DNA of 41,074 nucleotides from a virus: IMG/VR virus record IMGVR_UViG_3300047157_000026, positions 1 to 41,074 of that record; one strand, 5' to 3'. Of the stretch, positions 8,471-16,550 are shown piece by piece. The position numbers were made by a program, and so were the translations under genes. The number at the start of each line of letters is the position of its first letter. Within the stretch, counting starts at the first letter, position 1. The notes under the pieces were generated by a model. That model worked only from the letters and a program-made list of their open reading frames with translations, made no database searches and was not told where the DNA came from.

Positions 8471-8519
8471 ACAAAAAACACAGATCGCTGTCTTATGTCG
8501 GACGATCTGTGTTTTTTGT
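8471..8519. terminator. Bidirectional terminator between convergent blocks
   Basis: The arms at 8471-8487 and 8503-8519 are perfectly complementary over 17 bases (left arm acaaaaaacacagatcg), with a 15-base loop. The left arm is A-rich and the right arm T-rich, so the hairpin can stop transcription from either side. It sits between the last plus-strand late gene and the last minus-strand gene. Confidence 0.95.
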
Positions 8520-8615
8520 TTCTATATGATACTTTTAAAAATCTATGTCATTTGACATGTCCATTAGTATAGTGCATAGTGTTTGCGTTACTTCGGTAAC
8601 AACGGAGAGCAGTAG
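8520..8615. other. Short non-coding gap with small palindromes
   Basis: Two small palindromes are seen here. One is ATGTCATTTGACAT at 8545-8558. The other is GTTAC-TTCG-GTAAC at 8587-8600, a stable hairpin closed by a UUCG tetraloop. Neither is followed by a T run. They may be RNA-end or processing structures for the minus-strand transcript. No gene is apparent. Confidence 0.5.
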
Positions 8616-8876
8616 CTAGACATCCTTGAGATGACTTCCCTGCTCTCCACCCACCTCAGTTATATAAACGCCATCATGGGCATCTAAAGAGGCTAATAAG
8701 TCTAGTAGTTGTTTATAGTTTATGGCTATTAGTTGAAACTCTCCTAGTTCATCAGCGAACTGTCGTACAAACACTGTGCCGTTATCTTCTAGGTACATTT
8801 CTACATCTTCAAACCTACCATCCGCATCTACTGAAACAACTTTCGTATAGTTTGACTCTATTTCGACTGTGAACAT
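8616..8876 (-). CDS. Small hypothetical protein, end of the minus operon
   Basis: The product has 86 residues and is acidic. Its start overlaps the zinc-ribbon gene by 19 bases and has GGGGGATAAG upstream. The sequence reads as beta strands (MFTVEIESNYTKVVSVDADG) followed by EDVEMYLEDNGTVFVRQFAD and a helix (NYKQLLDLLASLDAH). There is no membrane segment or known motif. It is the last gene before the bidirectional terminator. Function unknown. Confidence 0.7.
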   Translation of the reverse strand: MFTVEIESNYTKVVSVDADGRFEDVEMYLEDNGTVFVRQFADELGEFQLIAINYKQLLDLLASLDAHDGVYITEVGGEQGSHLKDV

Positions 8877-9052
8877 GAGAAATACTTATCCCCCTGCTCT
8901 ATCGGTATTTCTACTGTCATCCTTCGCATTCCACACTGAGGGCACTGTCGTTGCCTTCTTTTAGATGGATAGCCATATTTGAAGTGGGGTATTGTTTCAA
9001 TTATTCTAGTCTTCACCATGCACTTTGGACAATGCGTTACACTATCTTTCAT
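8858..9052 (-). CDS. Small zinc-ribbon protein
   Basis: The likely start is ATG at 9052, with AAGGAAAGAG upstream and an 11-base overlap with the previous gene. Longer starts up to 9199 would run through that well-supported gene. The 64-residue product has two CxxC knuckles, CPKC and CPQC, separated by 26 residues rich in Arg and Lys (GYPSKRRQRQ). This is the pattern of a treble-clef or ribbon zinc finger, as in NrdR-like or transcription-factor zinc ribbons. It lies directly downstream of the ribonucleotide reductase gene group. DNA binding is likely; the target is unknown. Confidence 0.7.
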   Translation of the reverse strand: MKDSVTHCPKCMVKTRIIETIPHFKYGYPSKRRQRQCPQCGMRRMTVEIPIEQGDKYFSCSQSK

Positions 9053-9248
9053 CACTGCTCTCTTTCCTTGCCCAAGGTCTCTGGGCATTCTTTCTTCCAC
9101 CATTAGAGCCACTGGCCTGACGTGCTTTGTGCCAGTCCCAGTTGTCCCCAAATGCGTAGCTGTTAATTCTGAATGTCTCACGCATTCTTTTGTTTTCAAT
9201 ATCTGCCACAGACTTGTGCTGTATTCTTAACAAATCCTCTCGGTTCAT
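9042..9248 (-). CDS. Small basic hypothetical protein
   Basis: The product has 68 residues. A strong ribosome binding site AAGGAGAGG lies 5 bases before ATG 9248, which decides this frame over the overlapping longer frame to 9199. It is charged and has no membrane segment. It contains DLLRIQHKSVADIENKRMRE, then WDWHKARQASGSNGGRKN. I do not recognise it. It follows the reductase by 20 bases, so it is co-transcribed with it. Confidence 0.75.
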   Translation of the reverse strand: MNREDLLRIQHKSVADIENKRMRETFRINSYAFGDNWDWHKARQASGSNGGRKNAQRPWARKESSDER

Positions 9249-9268
9249 TAGCCTCTCCTTGGTTATTT

Positions 9269-11233
9269 TTAGATATCTACAAGTTCACAAGTTCCACCAG
9301 TACAAGCCAAAGTTTGTGAGCCTTTAGTTGTGTCCTCAGTCTCATATTTAGACAATTCAGACCAATCAATTTTGCTAGGCATTGCGAATAGTGCGGCTTC
9401 ATACTGCTCTTCGCTGATGTCTTGATAAGGTGCTTGTGCATACGTGTGATCAAACCTCGGTAAGAAGCTAACACCAGACATCTCATCGAAATACTGGTAG
9501 ACAAACGCACCGACTTCTGCCCATTCGTCATCCCCAACTGAAACAGTCACTGATGGCTTATGATCTGTGTAGTGACGCTGGTACGTTAGCCACATCTCCA
9601 GTTGTTCAATCGCTGTCATGTCGTGACGTGTGACTGAGCCTTCTGGTGACTTCATAGGGAAACTAAAGACAGTTGTAGTAGCTGGCTTCATGACACAAGG
9701 TTCTGATGGTATTCCTTGGTCTGCTAAGAAGTGTGTCAGTGGGTCTTTGTTATCGCCACGGACTGTCCTGATGTAGTAGTCAGAGTGCCTCGCATGGATT
9801 CCGCTACTGGATGATGTCAGCTGTGAAACCGTGCCACTTGGTTTACAGCAAGTTATAGAAGCTGACCTGTTGATACCTAGTTCATCTGCAAAGTAGTTGT
9901 TAGTTTCCCTAGCAACCCTACGCCATGTGTCTAGCCTATCCTCAAGCCCATCTTCTCTACCATTAGTCAAAGTACAGTCCATGATGCCTGTCATAGATAC
10001 ACCTAAGAGTGCCTCTTCCTCAGTGTTGGTTGTCCAGCAATCACGTAGGTACGGAAAGTGAGTTAAGGTTGCTTGGATAGTGCCTAAGATAGTTGCAAGA
10101 CGTATCTTGTTCGAGATGTCAGCTTCAGTATCTGTAGCCCTAATGACAGCCTCTGTAAGATTGCAGAACTGACCACCAGTGCCGACAACACCTCTAGTCT
10201 TAGTTTCACCAGTCTCAGGGTCTGTGTATTCCTCAAGACGCTGTCCTCGAAGCACTATTTCCGAACATGGGTTAGTCCCAAATTCCCAGTTGCTATCTCT
10301 ATAACCATCGTATTGGGCTTTGTCTCTAGCCGCCTGTCTATTGAATATACCACGTTCACCAGAACCAGAGGCCGCAAGTGAAGCCCATTCGTTCATGAAG
10401 TCTACACCGCTGGGCTTGCTTTCGAATGCCACTGAGTTGTTAGCTAGAGCATGGTGTGGGTTGTCGATGTACCATTCGCCACTTTTTGCAGTACGCATTT
10501 CGTCATCTGATAGATCACTTAAACTAATCATCGCTGAACGTCTTACGCCACCTACCACAACAATCGACCCGATCATGCACATGATGCTGTGGACATCTAA
10601 AGACGACAGCTTGCTACCCTGCTTTTTCTTAAAGGTGTCTATGGTGTGATCAAACAGTTCAACTAATGGTTCAGCACCAGATGCCCTACCACCAAATGTG
10701 GCTAATCGTGCACCAGCTGGTCTAACATTAGAAACATCCCAAGTCGGTATTCTGCCAGCGTATAGTTCAGATATTAATTCTTTATATGCAGTAGCCCATC
10801 CCTCTTTGCTGTCTTCAACAATAATCCTACAGACACCTGATGTAAGTGTAGGTATCTTAGGTAGGCTGTTCACATACTTCTTTTCTACAGAGAAGCCGAC
10901 ACCTGTACCACACAGTAGGATAAACAGGACTTCATCAAAGCAACGGATATGGTCTATAGGTGTATAGGAGCAATTATATCCTGCTGTATTGTCGCGCGAT
11001 AAAGCCTTACCAGCCGTCATCAATGACCTCATAGAAGGCATCACTTCTAAGTTTAATATTGCTTGCTCAATCTCATTAGCAATCTCACGGCTAACATGGG
11101 ATTTCACCACGTTGTCCATGTAGCGAGAGACAGTCTCAGTCCAGCTCTCTCGTCTTCCTTCATCTTCTATCCATCTGGCATAGCGGCTGGTGTGTATGAA
11201 GGACTGGTAGTCAGTAGGCAATAAGTTGTTCAT
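9269..11233 (-). CDS. nrdJ: Class II (adenosylcobalamin-dependent) ribonucleotide reductase
   Basis: The 654-residue product is of the monomeric class II type, which reduces ribonucleotides for phage DNA synthesis using a B12 cofactor and needs no second subunit or oxygen. Visible active-site parts are GYNCSYTP (redox Cys 88), FILLCGTGVGFSVE, NPCSEIVL (Asn 321, thiyl-radical Cys 323, Glu 325), FCNLTEA (Cys 357) and CCKPSGTVSQ. The C-terminal pair Cys 644 and Cys 649 (ACTGGTCE) is the shuttle for re-reduction. The 34-residue distance between Cys 323 and Cys 357 is larger than I expect for this family and includes EEYTDPETGETKTRGVVG. The gene overlaps DUF3310 by ATGA. Confidence 0.95.
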   Translation of the reverse strand: MNNLLPTDYQSFIHTSRYARWIEDEGRRESWTETVSRYMDNVVKSHVSREIANEIEQAILNLEVMPSMRSLMTAGKALSRDNTAGYNCSYTPIDHIRCFDEVLFILLCGTGVGFSVEKKYVNSLPKIPTLTSGVCRIIVEDSKEGWATAYKELISELYAGRIPTWDVSNVRPAGARLATFGGRASGAEPLVELFDHTIDTFKKKQGSKLSSLDVHSIMCMIGSIVVVGGVRRSAMISLSDLSDDEMRTAKSGEWYIDNPHHALANNSVAFESKPSGVDFMNEWASLAASGSGERGIFNRQAARDKAQYDGYRDSNWEFGTNPCSEIVLRGQRLEEYTDPETGETKTRGVVGTGGQFCNLTEAVIRATDTEADISNKIRLATILGTIQATLTHFPYLRDCWTTNTEEEALLGVSMTGIMDCTLTNGREDGLEDRLDTWRRVARETNNYFADELGINRSASITCCKPSGTVSQLTSSSSGIHARHSDYYIRTVRGDNKDPLTHFLADQGIPSEPCVMKPATTTVFSFPMKSPEGSVTRHDMTAIEQLEMWLTYQRHYTDHKPSVTVSVGDDEWAEVGAFVYQYFDEMSGVSFLPRFDHTYAQAPYQDISEEQYEAALFAMPSKIDWSELSKYETEDTTKGSQTLACTGGTCELVDI

Positions 11234-11487
11234 AGTGTTTCTTCTTTTTCTTCAATGAGTTCAATAAGTCGATCCAAGTACCAGCGGCACTTCTTGAGGT
11301 CTTCGACGGGTTTCTTTTTGTAAGGCCAACGCCATAGGTACTTGAAAGCATTCTGCCAGAGGTACGCATTGTGACCCCAGACTAGAGAGCCATCAGCCAT
11401 CGCTTGCATTGCGTCGATGCATTCGATTGATCCTGTGTTGTAATGAGGTGGTTTGTTTACAGCTTCATCTATCTTATCGGTTTCCAT
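11230..11487 (-). CDS. DUF3310 family protein
   Basis: The product has 85 residues. It shows the DUF3310 pattern: VNKPPHYNTGSIECIDAMQA, then NAFKYLWRWPYKKKPVEDLK and a C-terminal helix (KCRWYLDRLIELIEE). This short family is common in phages next to nucleotide metabolism genes and is sometimes called nucleotide kinase-like. Its biochemical role is not established. It overlaps the exonuclease by 19 bases and the reductase by 4. Confidence 0.85.
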   Translation of the reverse strand: METDKIDEAVNKPPHYNTGSIECIDAMQAMADGSLVWGHNAYLWQNAFKYLWRWPYKKKPVEDLKKCRWYLDRLIELIEEKEETL

Positions 11488-12236
11488 AGTATGACCTCAC
11501 CTTTTTCGTTGTCCCAATCCGTACAGCGCAGAATCCGAGCCATACGTGCTTGTGTCAGCGCATAGTCCGCTGATAGTTTTTCTTTTTGATATTGTTTGAC
11601 GACAGCATCCCAAGTCGGATGGTTTCCCAGTATCTTCTCAGCTGTCTTGATGCCTACTTTTGGACATCCACCATAGCCATCAGTCATGTCACCCATCAGG
11701 GCTTGGATAAGGAAGTTCCTGTTGGCTTCCATGTCACTAATGACCAGCCGTTCATTGTCGTTTGGCCTGTAAAGACGACATGGGATAGTCTTCATGTCCT
11801 TGTCATCAGAGACAATGATTGCTTCGGTGTTGGGTAAAGAAGCCATGATGCCCATGACATCGTCGGCCTCTAAGCAGTCCACCATGATGCTATCGTATTC
11901 TTCCATTGCCCACTCGACGAGGGCTTTGTATCCTACAGGCTTACGGACTTTCTTACGTCCACCTTTGTAGGTATCCAAAATATCTTTACGGAAGTTATTC
12001 TGGCCTGATATGGTCACAATTACATCTTCTACAACCAGCTCTTTCTTGAACGCATCAACTGTCGATACGAAAAGTTTTTTAGCTGCTTTTAAATCTGTAG
12101 AAAGTGACCATACGTCATCACCCCAGTCTATCTCGTGCTCGACAGCAATAGCCGATCTAAAGAGATACAAGTCACCATCAATGAGTAATGTGGGGCGCGT
12201 AAATGACTTGTTTAAGAGTTCTGCTGATTTCTTCAT
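11469..12236 (-). CDS. 5'-3' exonuclease (FEN/T7 gp6-like)
   Basis: The product has 255 residues with the PIN-fold exonuclease layout. Metal-binding acids are seen in LLIDGDLYLF (Asp 20, 22), CLEADDVMG (Glu 123, Asp 125, 126), VSDDKDM (Asp 144, 145, 147) and MGDMTDGYGG (Asp 183, 186). A helix-hairpin-helix follows (CPKVGIKTAEKILG). As in T7 it would remove primers and degrade host DNA. ATG 12236 has GGACAGGAT upstream. The start overlaps the small gene 12178-12456. Confidence 0.92.
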   Translation of the reverse strand: MKKSAELLNKSFTRPTLLIDGDLYLFRSAIAVEHEIDWGDDVWSLSTDLKAAKKLFVSTVDAFKKELVVEDVIVTISGQNNFRKDILDTYKGGRKKVRKPVGYKALVEWAMEEYDSIMVDCLEADDVMGIMASLPNTEAIIVSDDKDMKTIPCRLYRPNDNERLVISDMEANRNFLIQALMGDMTDGYGGCPKVGIKTAEKILGNHPTWDAVVKQYQKEKLSADYALTQARMARILRCTDWDNEKGEVILWKPIR

Positions 12237-12456
12237 GTATATCCTGTCCGTCTAGGGTTACGAACCAACGATTACCCCAGCTATCTTCATCTATTTGGTT
12301 TGTTATGAAGCCTTCACTTGCCGCTATGGCAACGTGGAGTGCTCCTACTCTTGCGAAGTCTGATTTGACTGTGAATGGCTTACGCCACGCACGATCAATA
12401 ACTATAAAGAGAAGTAATAAGTTCTCTAAGTAATCGTTCTTCTCAGTGCGTGTCAG
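12178..12456 (-). CDS. Small protein with apparent CTG start
   Basis: Between the polymerase and exonuclease genes one minus frame is open for 93 codons with no ATG, GTG or TTG. The only sensible start is CTG at 12456, which overlaps the polymerase stop as CTGA, just as other genes in this operon overlap by ATGA. GGGAAAG lies about 8 bases upstream, and an in-frame TAA lies further upstream. The 92-residue product reads as a real protein, with ENLLLLFIVIDRAWRKPF, then RVGALHVAIAASEGFITN and GNRWFVTLDGQDIHEE. It has no recognised domain. Its last 59 bases overlap the exonuclease start. Confidence 0.6.
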   Translation of the reverse strand: MTRTEKNDYLENLLLLFIVIDRAWRKPFTVKSDFARVGALHVAIAASEGFITNQIDEDSWGNRWFVTLDGQDIHEEISRTLKQVIYAPHITH

Positions 12457-14216
12457 CCCAAGTTCTTTCCCACGGAATATTCTGAGGCAGTGGCAATGTT
12501 AAGTCCGAGAGCAATGCCAGCTTCTTGTGCCATTGTTCCAGCGATATTTCCGACATCTTCGGCAATCTCCTTTGTCTTACAGGCGATCTGCATTTCGTCA
12601 TGGATCATGCCCATTATGAAAGCGTCCTCGCCATATTTTGATTTGATTGTGTCGTAGGTCATCATGAGCCAATGTTTTGCAACAATCGCGCCAGCTGACT
12701 GAAGTAATTGCGAAAGACAGCGATGGCTTGAGTTGCCTCGTATAGTCAGCTTTCGACCATCTAGGGCTTTGATGTATCCACGTTTAGAAGCTGTTTCTAA
12801 GTTCTTATTTAAAGTTGCAAATGCTGGAACTTCTTTAAAAAACTTGTCCTTTAGCTTCTTACCTAAAGCCCTACCACCACCAGCAACCTTGCCAACTAAT
12901 GCATCACCACCACCATAATTAATGGAGTAGATCAGTGTCTTGGCTACAGAACGTGATGTTCCAAATGCTTTCGCATTGTATGAGTGGATGTCGCCTTCAA
13001 GTATAACTTTAACATACTCACCACCATCGTAGGGGTGTAAGTAACTAGCCAACAACCGCAACTCAATACCAGAAAGGTCTGTACCACAGATATACCAACC
13101 CCTTGGTGCTGTGAACAACTCTCGGCACTCTTTACCATAGGGTGAGTTTGCGGATGGTATCTGCTGTAGATTTGGACTTTGGGCTGACATTCTCGAACTG
13201 ACACAGGAATTGCTATTTAGTCTATGCCGAAGTCTGCCATCAGGACTGCACTTCTTGATCCATGCGGCTGAACCCTCTGCCAACATTCCTATTCGTTTCT
13301 GCAAGAGAAAGTATGATGCTAACCTTTTGGCTTCTGGATACGGAAGGGAGTTTAGTATGGTCTCGTCGATCTTAGCTTGACCATTAGGCGTAAATTGCTT
13401 TGGTCTCCACTTGTACTTGTCCACTAGGCACTTCTGGATGTGCACCCTAGACGCTGGGTTAAAGTAGACTGTCTTAGACTTAACAAACAGTTCACCTTTA
13501 ACATACCCACGGGTCTTGTTGTTGACTTTAGGATAGAAGTCCTCAGTAACTTCCCAAGGTGGAAACAGTTCCTTTAAGTCTTCCTCGATGACATGGCGTT
13601 TCTGTGCTAGTTCAGCATAGAGTTCACCAGCTTTCTTCTCATCGAATGTCCATCCGTTACTACCAATCTCACGGCAGATAGATGCCATGCGATGCTCAAG
13701 GTCGATAGACTTCTGTGTAGGATCAGTCTTCATCAACTTCTTGTAAAGAGTGTCAGTCACTTGGGTATCTTGGACACAGTATGACATCATCTCTTCATTG
13801 TAGGCTTCCCACCCACCATCGTAGTCATCCTTGAAGTCACCAAGGCGAAGACCCCAAGCCTTTAAGCTGTGGCTTCCCCAGAGTTTCTTTGGAAACTTAG
13901 CAACACTGAAGTTGCGTTCAGCATCCTCATTGAAGAGGTCTCCATGTATAAGGCGAGAGAGAACTAAAGTGTCAGTTACCTTGGCTCTTGTTGTCCACTC
14001 TGGATATACAATCTGTATCGCTGGGATGTCGTAGTCGATAATGTTGTGACCTATGATCTCATCAGCATTTGCTAGTAGCTCAAGTGCGTCTTCGATCTGG
14101 TCTGGGTTAAACGTGCGTACCTCGCCAGTGTCCACCTCACGGCAGACAATGCACCAGATAGTATGGATGGTATCTAAGAGGCCGTTGCTCTCTAAATCAA
14201 AGCCCCACCGACTCAT
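12453..14216 (-). CDS. DNA polymerase, family A (T7 gp5-like)
   Basis: The product has 587 residues. The 3'-5' exonuclease has FDLESNG (Asp 7, Glu 9), GHNIIDYDIP and YCVQDTQ (Asp 150). Polymerase motif A is GTDLSGIELR (Asp 380). Motif B is RSVAKTLIYSINYG (Arg 422, Lys 426, Tyr 430). Motif C is MIHDEMQ (His 539, Asp 540, Glu 541). Tyr 430 matches T7 Tyr 526, the residue that sets dideoxynucleotide use. The protein is about 115 residues shorter than T7 polymerase, and no segment looks like the thioredoxin-binding insert. It overlaps MazG by ATGA and is followed by the CTG-start gene. Confidence 0.95.
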   Translation of the reverse strand: MSRWGFDLESNGLLDTIHTIWCIVCREVDTGEVRTFNPDQIEDALELLANADEIIGHNIIDYDIPAIQIVYPEWTTRAKVTDTLVLSRLIHGDLFNEDAERNFSVAKFPKKLWGSHSLKAWGLRLGDFKDDYDGGWEAYNEEMMSYCVQDTQVTDTLYKKLMKTDPTQKSIDLEHRMASICREIGSNGWTFDEKKAGELYAELAQKRHVIEEDLKELFPPWEVTEDFYPKVNNKTRGYVKGELFVKSKTVYFNPASRVHIQKCLVDKYKWRPKQFTPNGQAKIDETILNSLPYPEAKRLASYFLLQKRIGMLAEGSAAWIKKCSPDGRLRHRLNSNSCVSSRMSAQSPNLQQIPSANSPYGKECRELFTAPRGWYICGTDLSGIELRLLASYLHPYDGGEYVKVILEGDIHSYNAKAFGTSRSVAKTLIYSINYGGGDALVGKVAGGGRALGKKLKDKFFKEVPAFATLNKNLETASKRGYIKALDGRKLTIRGNSSHRCLSQLLQSAGAIVAKHWLMMTYDTIKSKYGEDAFIMGMIHDEMQIACKTKEIAEDVGNIAGTMAQEAGIALGLNIATASEYSVGKNLG

Positions 14217-14575
14217 CGCTTGTCACCAGAGCCCTTGATAACGCCACGTTTCTTTCGAGACTGTAACTTCTCATGGTTCATGGCGGCTACCTCATTCATG
14301 GTAATGCCTAAGTCCTTAGATAAAGCCGCGATGTACCAAAGCACATCTCCTAACTCGTCGCATATCTCAGCTTTCTTTTGCGCTGGGATTGTGTCCATGC
14401 CATCAAAGGTTACATCTTGATCTCTGATGAGTTTCTTGATTTTACCAAGGACTTCACCAGCTTCATTTGCCAGACCTAAAGCTGGATAGATGACCTTCCA
14501 TTTGTAGATCATTGTTGACGCCGCATCTGCTTGATATTCATTCATAGTGTATTCATGGATGCCTGTAGTTTTCAT
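14213..14575 (-). CDS. mazG: MazG-like nucleoside triphosphate pyrophosphohydrolase
   Basis: The product has 120 residues of the all-alpha NTP pyrophosphatase type. The metal-binding pattern is visible as ANEAGEVLGK (Glu pair) and EICDELGDVLWY (Glu and Asp pair), with YQADAASTM near the N-terminus. Such proteins hydrolyse NTPs or dNTPs, or in phages may lower (p)ppGpp; which applies here cannot be told from sequence. The gene overlaps both neighbours by ATGA and lies in the nucleotide and replication part of the operon. Confidence 0.9.
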   Translation of the reverse strand: MKTTGIHEYTMNEYQADAASTMIYKWKVIYPALGLANEAGEVLGKIKKLIRDQDVTFDGMDTIPAQKKAEICDELGDVLWYIAALSKDLGITMNEVAAMNHEKLQSRKKRGVIKGSGDKR

Positions 14576-14865
14576 CTGAATAGCTCCCCTTGTGCATTGA
14601 GTTGTCTTGTTGCTTTGAAGATTTGCTGATTGCGTCCATACGGACTTTTGCGCTTCCCTATGACTTCAATAAGCCCAGCGTCTTTCAGCCATTTAAAGTG
14701 GTTGGTGATTGAGCCATACGGCATGTGCTTGAGTGCCAGCTGTACCTGTGCACTGATGCAACCTTTGTCTCCAGCCGCTTGGATGACATCAAAGACCATC
14801 CTAGTATTCTTTGTTAAATCTGTGTTTGCATACGCCTCGCGAGACGTGCTTGATAAACCACGCAT
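14572..14865 (-). CDS. Winged-helix DNA-binding protein
   Basis: The product has 97 residues and AAAGGAAC upstream of ATG 14865. The region TRMVFDVIQAAGDKGCISAQ, then HMPYGSITNHFKWLKDAG, LIEVIGKRKSPYGRNQQ reads as a winged helix, with the second helix as recognition helix and a Gly-rich wing. It is likely a transcription regulator acting on phage or host promoters. It overlaps mazG by ATGA. Confidence 0.7.
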   Translation of the reverse strand: MRGLSSTSREAYANTDLTKNTRMVFDVIQAAGDKGCISAQVQLALKHMPYGSITNHFKWLKDAGLIEVIGKRKSPYGRNQQIFKATRQLNAQGELFR

Positions 14866-14908
14866 ACGTGTTCCTTTGCTTTACTAATGTTTTAAGTTGG
14901 GGGAGTTT

Positions 14909-16495
14909 TTAGAAACCGAAGTTACTATCTGTGGCAGTAAGTCTGCCTGTTTCGCGGTTGTACTGAAGTTCATCCGCTTGGCCTACAAATCCTGTATGCC
15001 TATTCTTTAATACGACAAGTTCTCGCTTGCCTGATGTGGGGTCTTCGCTGTCCACGTTCATAGCAATACAAGCAGTCGCCAGCTGTGCTAGGCTGTGGCT
15101 TCCTCTGAGCTGTGAAAGCTGTGCCCTGTCGCCACCTTCGTGTCCTCTTTCGGAGTTTGGCCTCTTTAAGTGTGACACAAGGATCAACGCTAAGTCCAAC
15201 TCAGTACATAAGACTGTCAGAGTGTGCATGATGTGATCTATGAGCACCCTCTCGTTGTCACTTGCACCAGCATACGAACTAACGAGAATACTAATGTGGT
15301 CTAAGAAGACGACATCACACCCAAGCCCATGCTTCATGTACCTGATACGATTACAAATGGTGTCTATGTCAAATGACCCAAAGTGATCAAAGAGGTAGAT
15401 TTGACCATGAGACAGCAAGTCGTCAAAGCCAGTCTTTATCTCCTCTGGTGTTGCCGCATCCTCATCAATCACAATGTTTCTATTGATATGGAGACCTACG
15501 AGACCTTGGGCTGTCCTCTTAGTGCTTTCTTCTAGCATCAACATGCCAACCCGTGTTCCTGTCATGTGTAAGTTGTAAGCAATCTCACGGATTAATGTAG
15601 ACTTACCTGTGCCACTACCAGCCACTATGGTCACAATGCCCTGCCGTATACCTTTGAGCATGTTGTTTACCCTTGGGTATGGGTACTTCATTGGGCTCTC
15701 AGCGTCTGGAGTTGCTACAGTCTCTCTCATGTCAGACATCTGAACTATGCCATCAGGTCTGTAGTCAGCCGCCTGATGTATGGCATTGATGATCGCTCCA
15801 GCCTCACCTTCCACAAGACACTCATTAGCATCCTTGTGTGGTAAGACAGCGATCTTAACTTTACCAATGGGCAAGACTTCAGCACACTCAATGGCGGCCT
15901 TACGTCCAGCTTCATCCTGATCAAACATTAAGATTATCTCTTTAAAGTTGTTGAGGTAATCTATGTTCTCCAACAGGTTCTTCTTAGCTCCAGCACTGCC
16001 ATTCCTCACAGATATTGTAGCGAATTTATGCTGTTGCACTTGACTGACGCTCATGGCGTCTATCTCACCTTCTGTAATCACCAGCTTCTTACCAGCTGAC
16101 CAAAGGTGCATACCAAAGAGACCAGTGATCTTTCCAATGGTAGGAAACTGCTTGTCTCTAGTGCGTATCTTCTGGCCTGTTGTCTTACCCTTGGCATCCT
16201 TGAAGGTTGCTACCTGTATTGGCTCACCTTTGCTGTCTTTAGTCACAAAGTAACCAAACTTACGGCATGTAGCTTCAGTCAACTTTCGTGACCTTAATTC
16301 CATGTAATCGCCGTTCAAAAAAGAGTTAGCTGCATTTGTCTTTTCAACAGGTGCTATTTCACCTTCAGCTGGGGTGTGTTTTAGACAGCTAAAGCAGAAC
16401 ATATGTCCATCGCTGTAAAGGCTGTTTGCATCCGATGACCCACAGGCATCGCATTGTTCGTGAGACACAAAAGTGCTCTCTTCTTGTTCATTCAT
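14909..16495 (-). CDS. DNA primase-helicase (T7 gp4-like)
   Basis: The product has 528 residues. The N-terminal zinc ribbon has Cys 15, 18, 34 and 37 (CDAC and CFSC). A TOPRIM primase domain follows, with VITEGEIDAM (Glu 142, 144) and MFDQDEAG (191-197). The C-terminal RecA-like helicase has Walker A VAGSGTGKST (291-300), Walker B CDVVFLDHISIL and motif LILVSHLKRP. Its size is close to T7 gp4 (566 residues). It unwinds DNA and makes primers at the fork, working with the polymerase and SSB encoded beside it. AAGGGAAG lies upstream of the start. Confidence 0.95.
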   Translation of the reverse strand: MNEQEESTFVSHEQCDACGSSDANSLYSDGHMFCFSCLKHTPAEGEIAPVEKTNAANSFLNGDYMELRSRKLTEATCRKFGYFVTKDSKGEPIQVATFKDAKGKTTGQKIRTRDKQFPTIGKITGLFGMHLWSAGKKLVITEGEIDAMSVSQVQQHKFATISVRNGSAGAKKNLLENIDYLNNFKEIILMFDQDEAGRKAAIECAEVLPIGKVKIAVLPHKDANECLVEGEAGAIINAIHQAADYRPDGIVQMSDMRETVATPDAESPMKYPYPRVNNMLKGIRQGIVTIVAGSGTGKSTLIREIAYNLHMTGTRVGMLMLEESTKRTAQGLVGLHINRNIVIDEDAATPEEIKTGFDDLLSHGQIYLFDHFGSFDIDTICNRIRYMKHGLGCDVVFLDHISILVSSYAGASDNERVLIDHIMHTLTVLCTELDLALILVSHLKRPNSERGHEGGDRAQLSQLRGSHSLAQLATACIAMNVDSEDPTSGKRELVVLKNRHTGFVGQADELQYNRETGRLTATDSNFGF

Positions 16496-16514
16496 TTGTT
16501 GCTTCCCTTAAAGT

Positions 16515-16541
16515 AAAAAAGGGCGATCCTAAGACCGCCCT
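16515..16541 (-). terminator. Rho-independent terminator between endonuclease I and primase genes
   Basis: On the minus strand GGGCGGTCTTAGGATCGCCC is followed by six T. The stem is GGGCG/CGCCC with an 10-base loop. It lies in the 55-base gap after endonuclease I and before primase-helicase, so it would reduce expression of the downstream replication genes relative to SSB and endonuclease. Confidence 0.8.
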
Positions 16542-16550
16542 CTGCTCTCT

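Noticed and set aside
8858-9199. Longer zinc-ribbon reading (113 residues, start 9199)
   Set aside because: The extra N-terminus overlaps the 9042-9248 gene almost fully; that gene has an excellent ribosome binding site, and ATG 9052 has a good site of its own.
12203-12433. Plus-strand open frame of 76 codons between exonuclease and polymerase genes
   Set aside because: It is opposite the minus-strand 12178-12456 gene, which fits the operon direction and coupling better.
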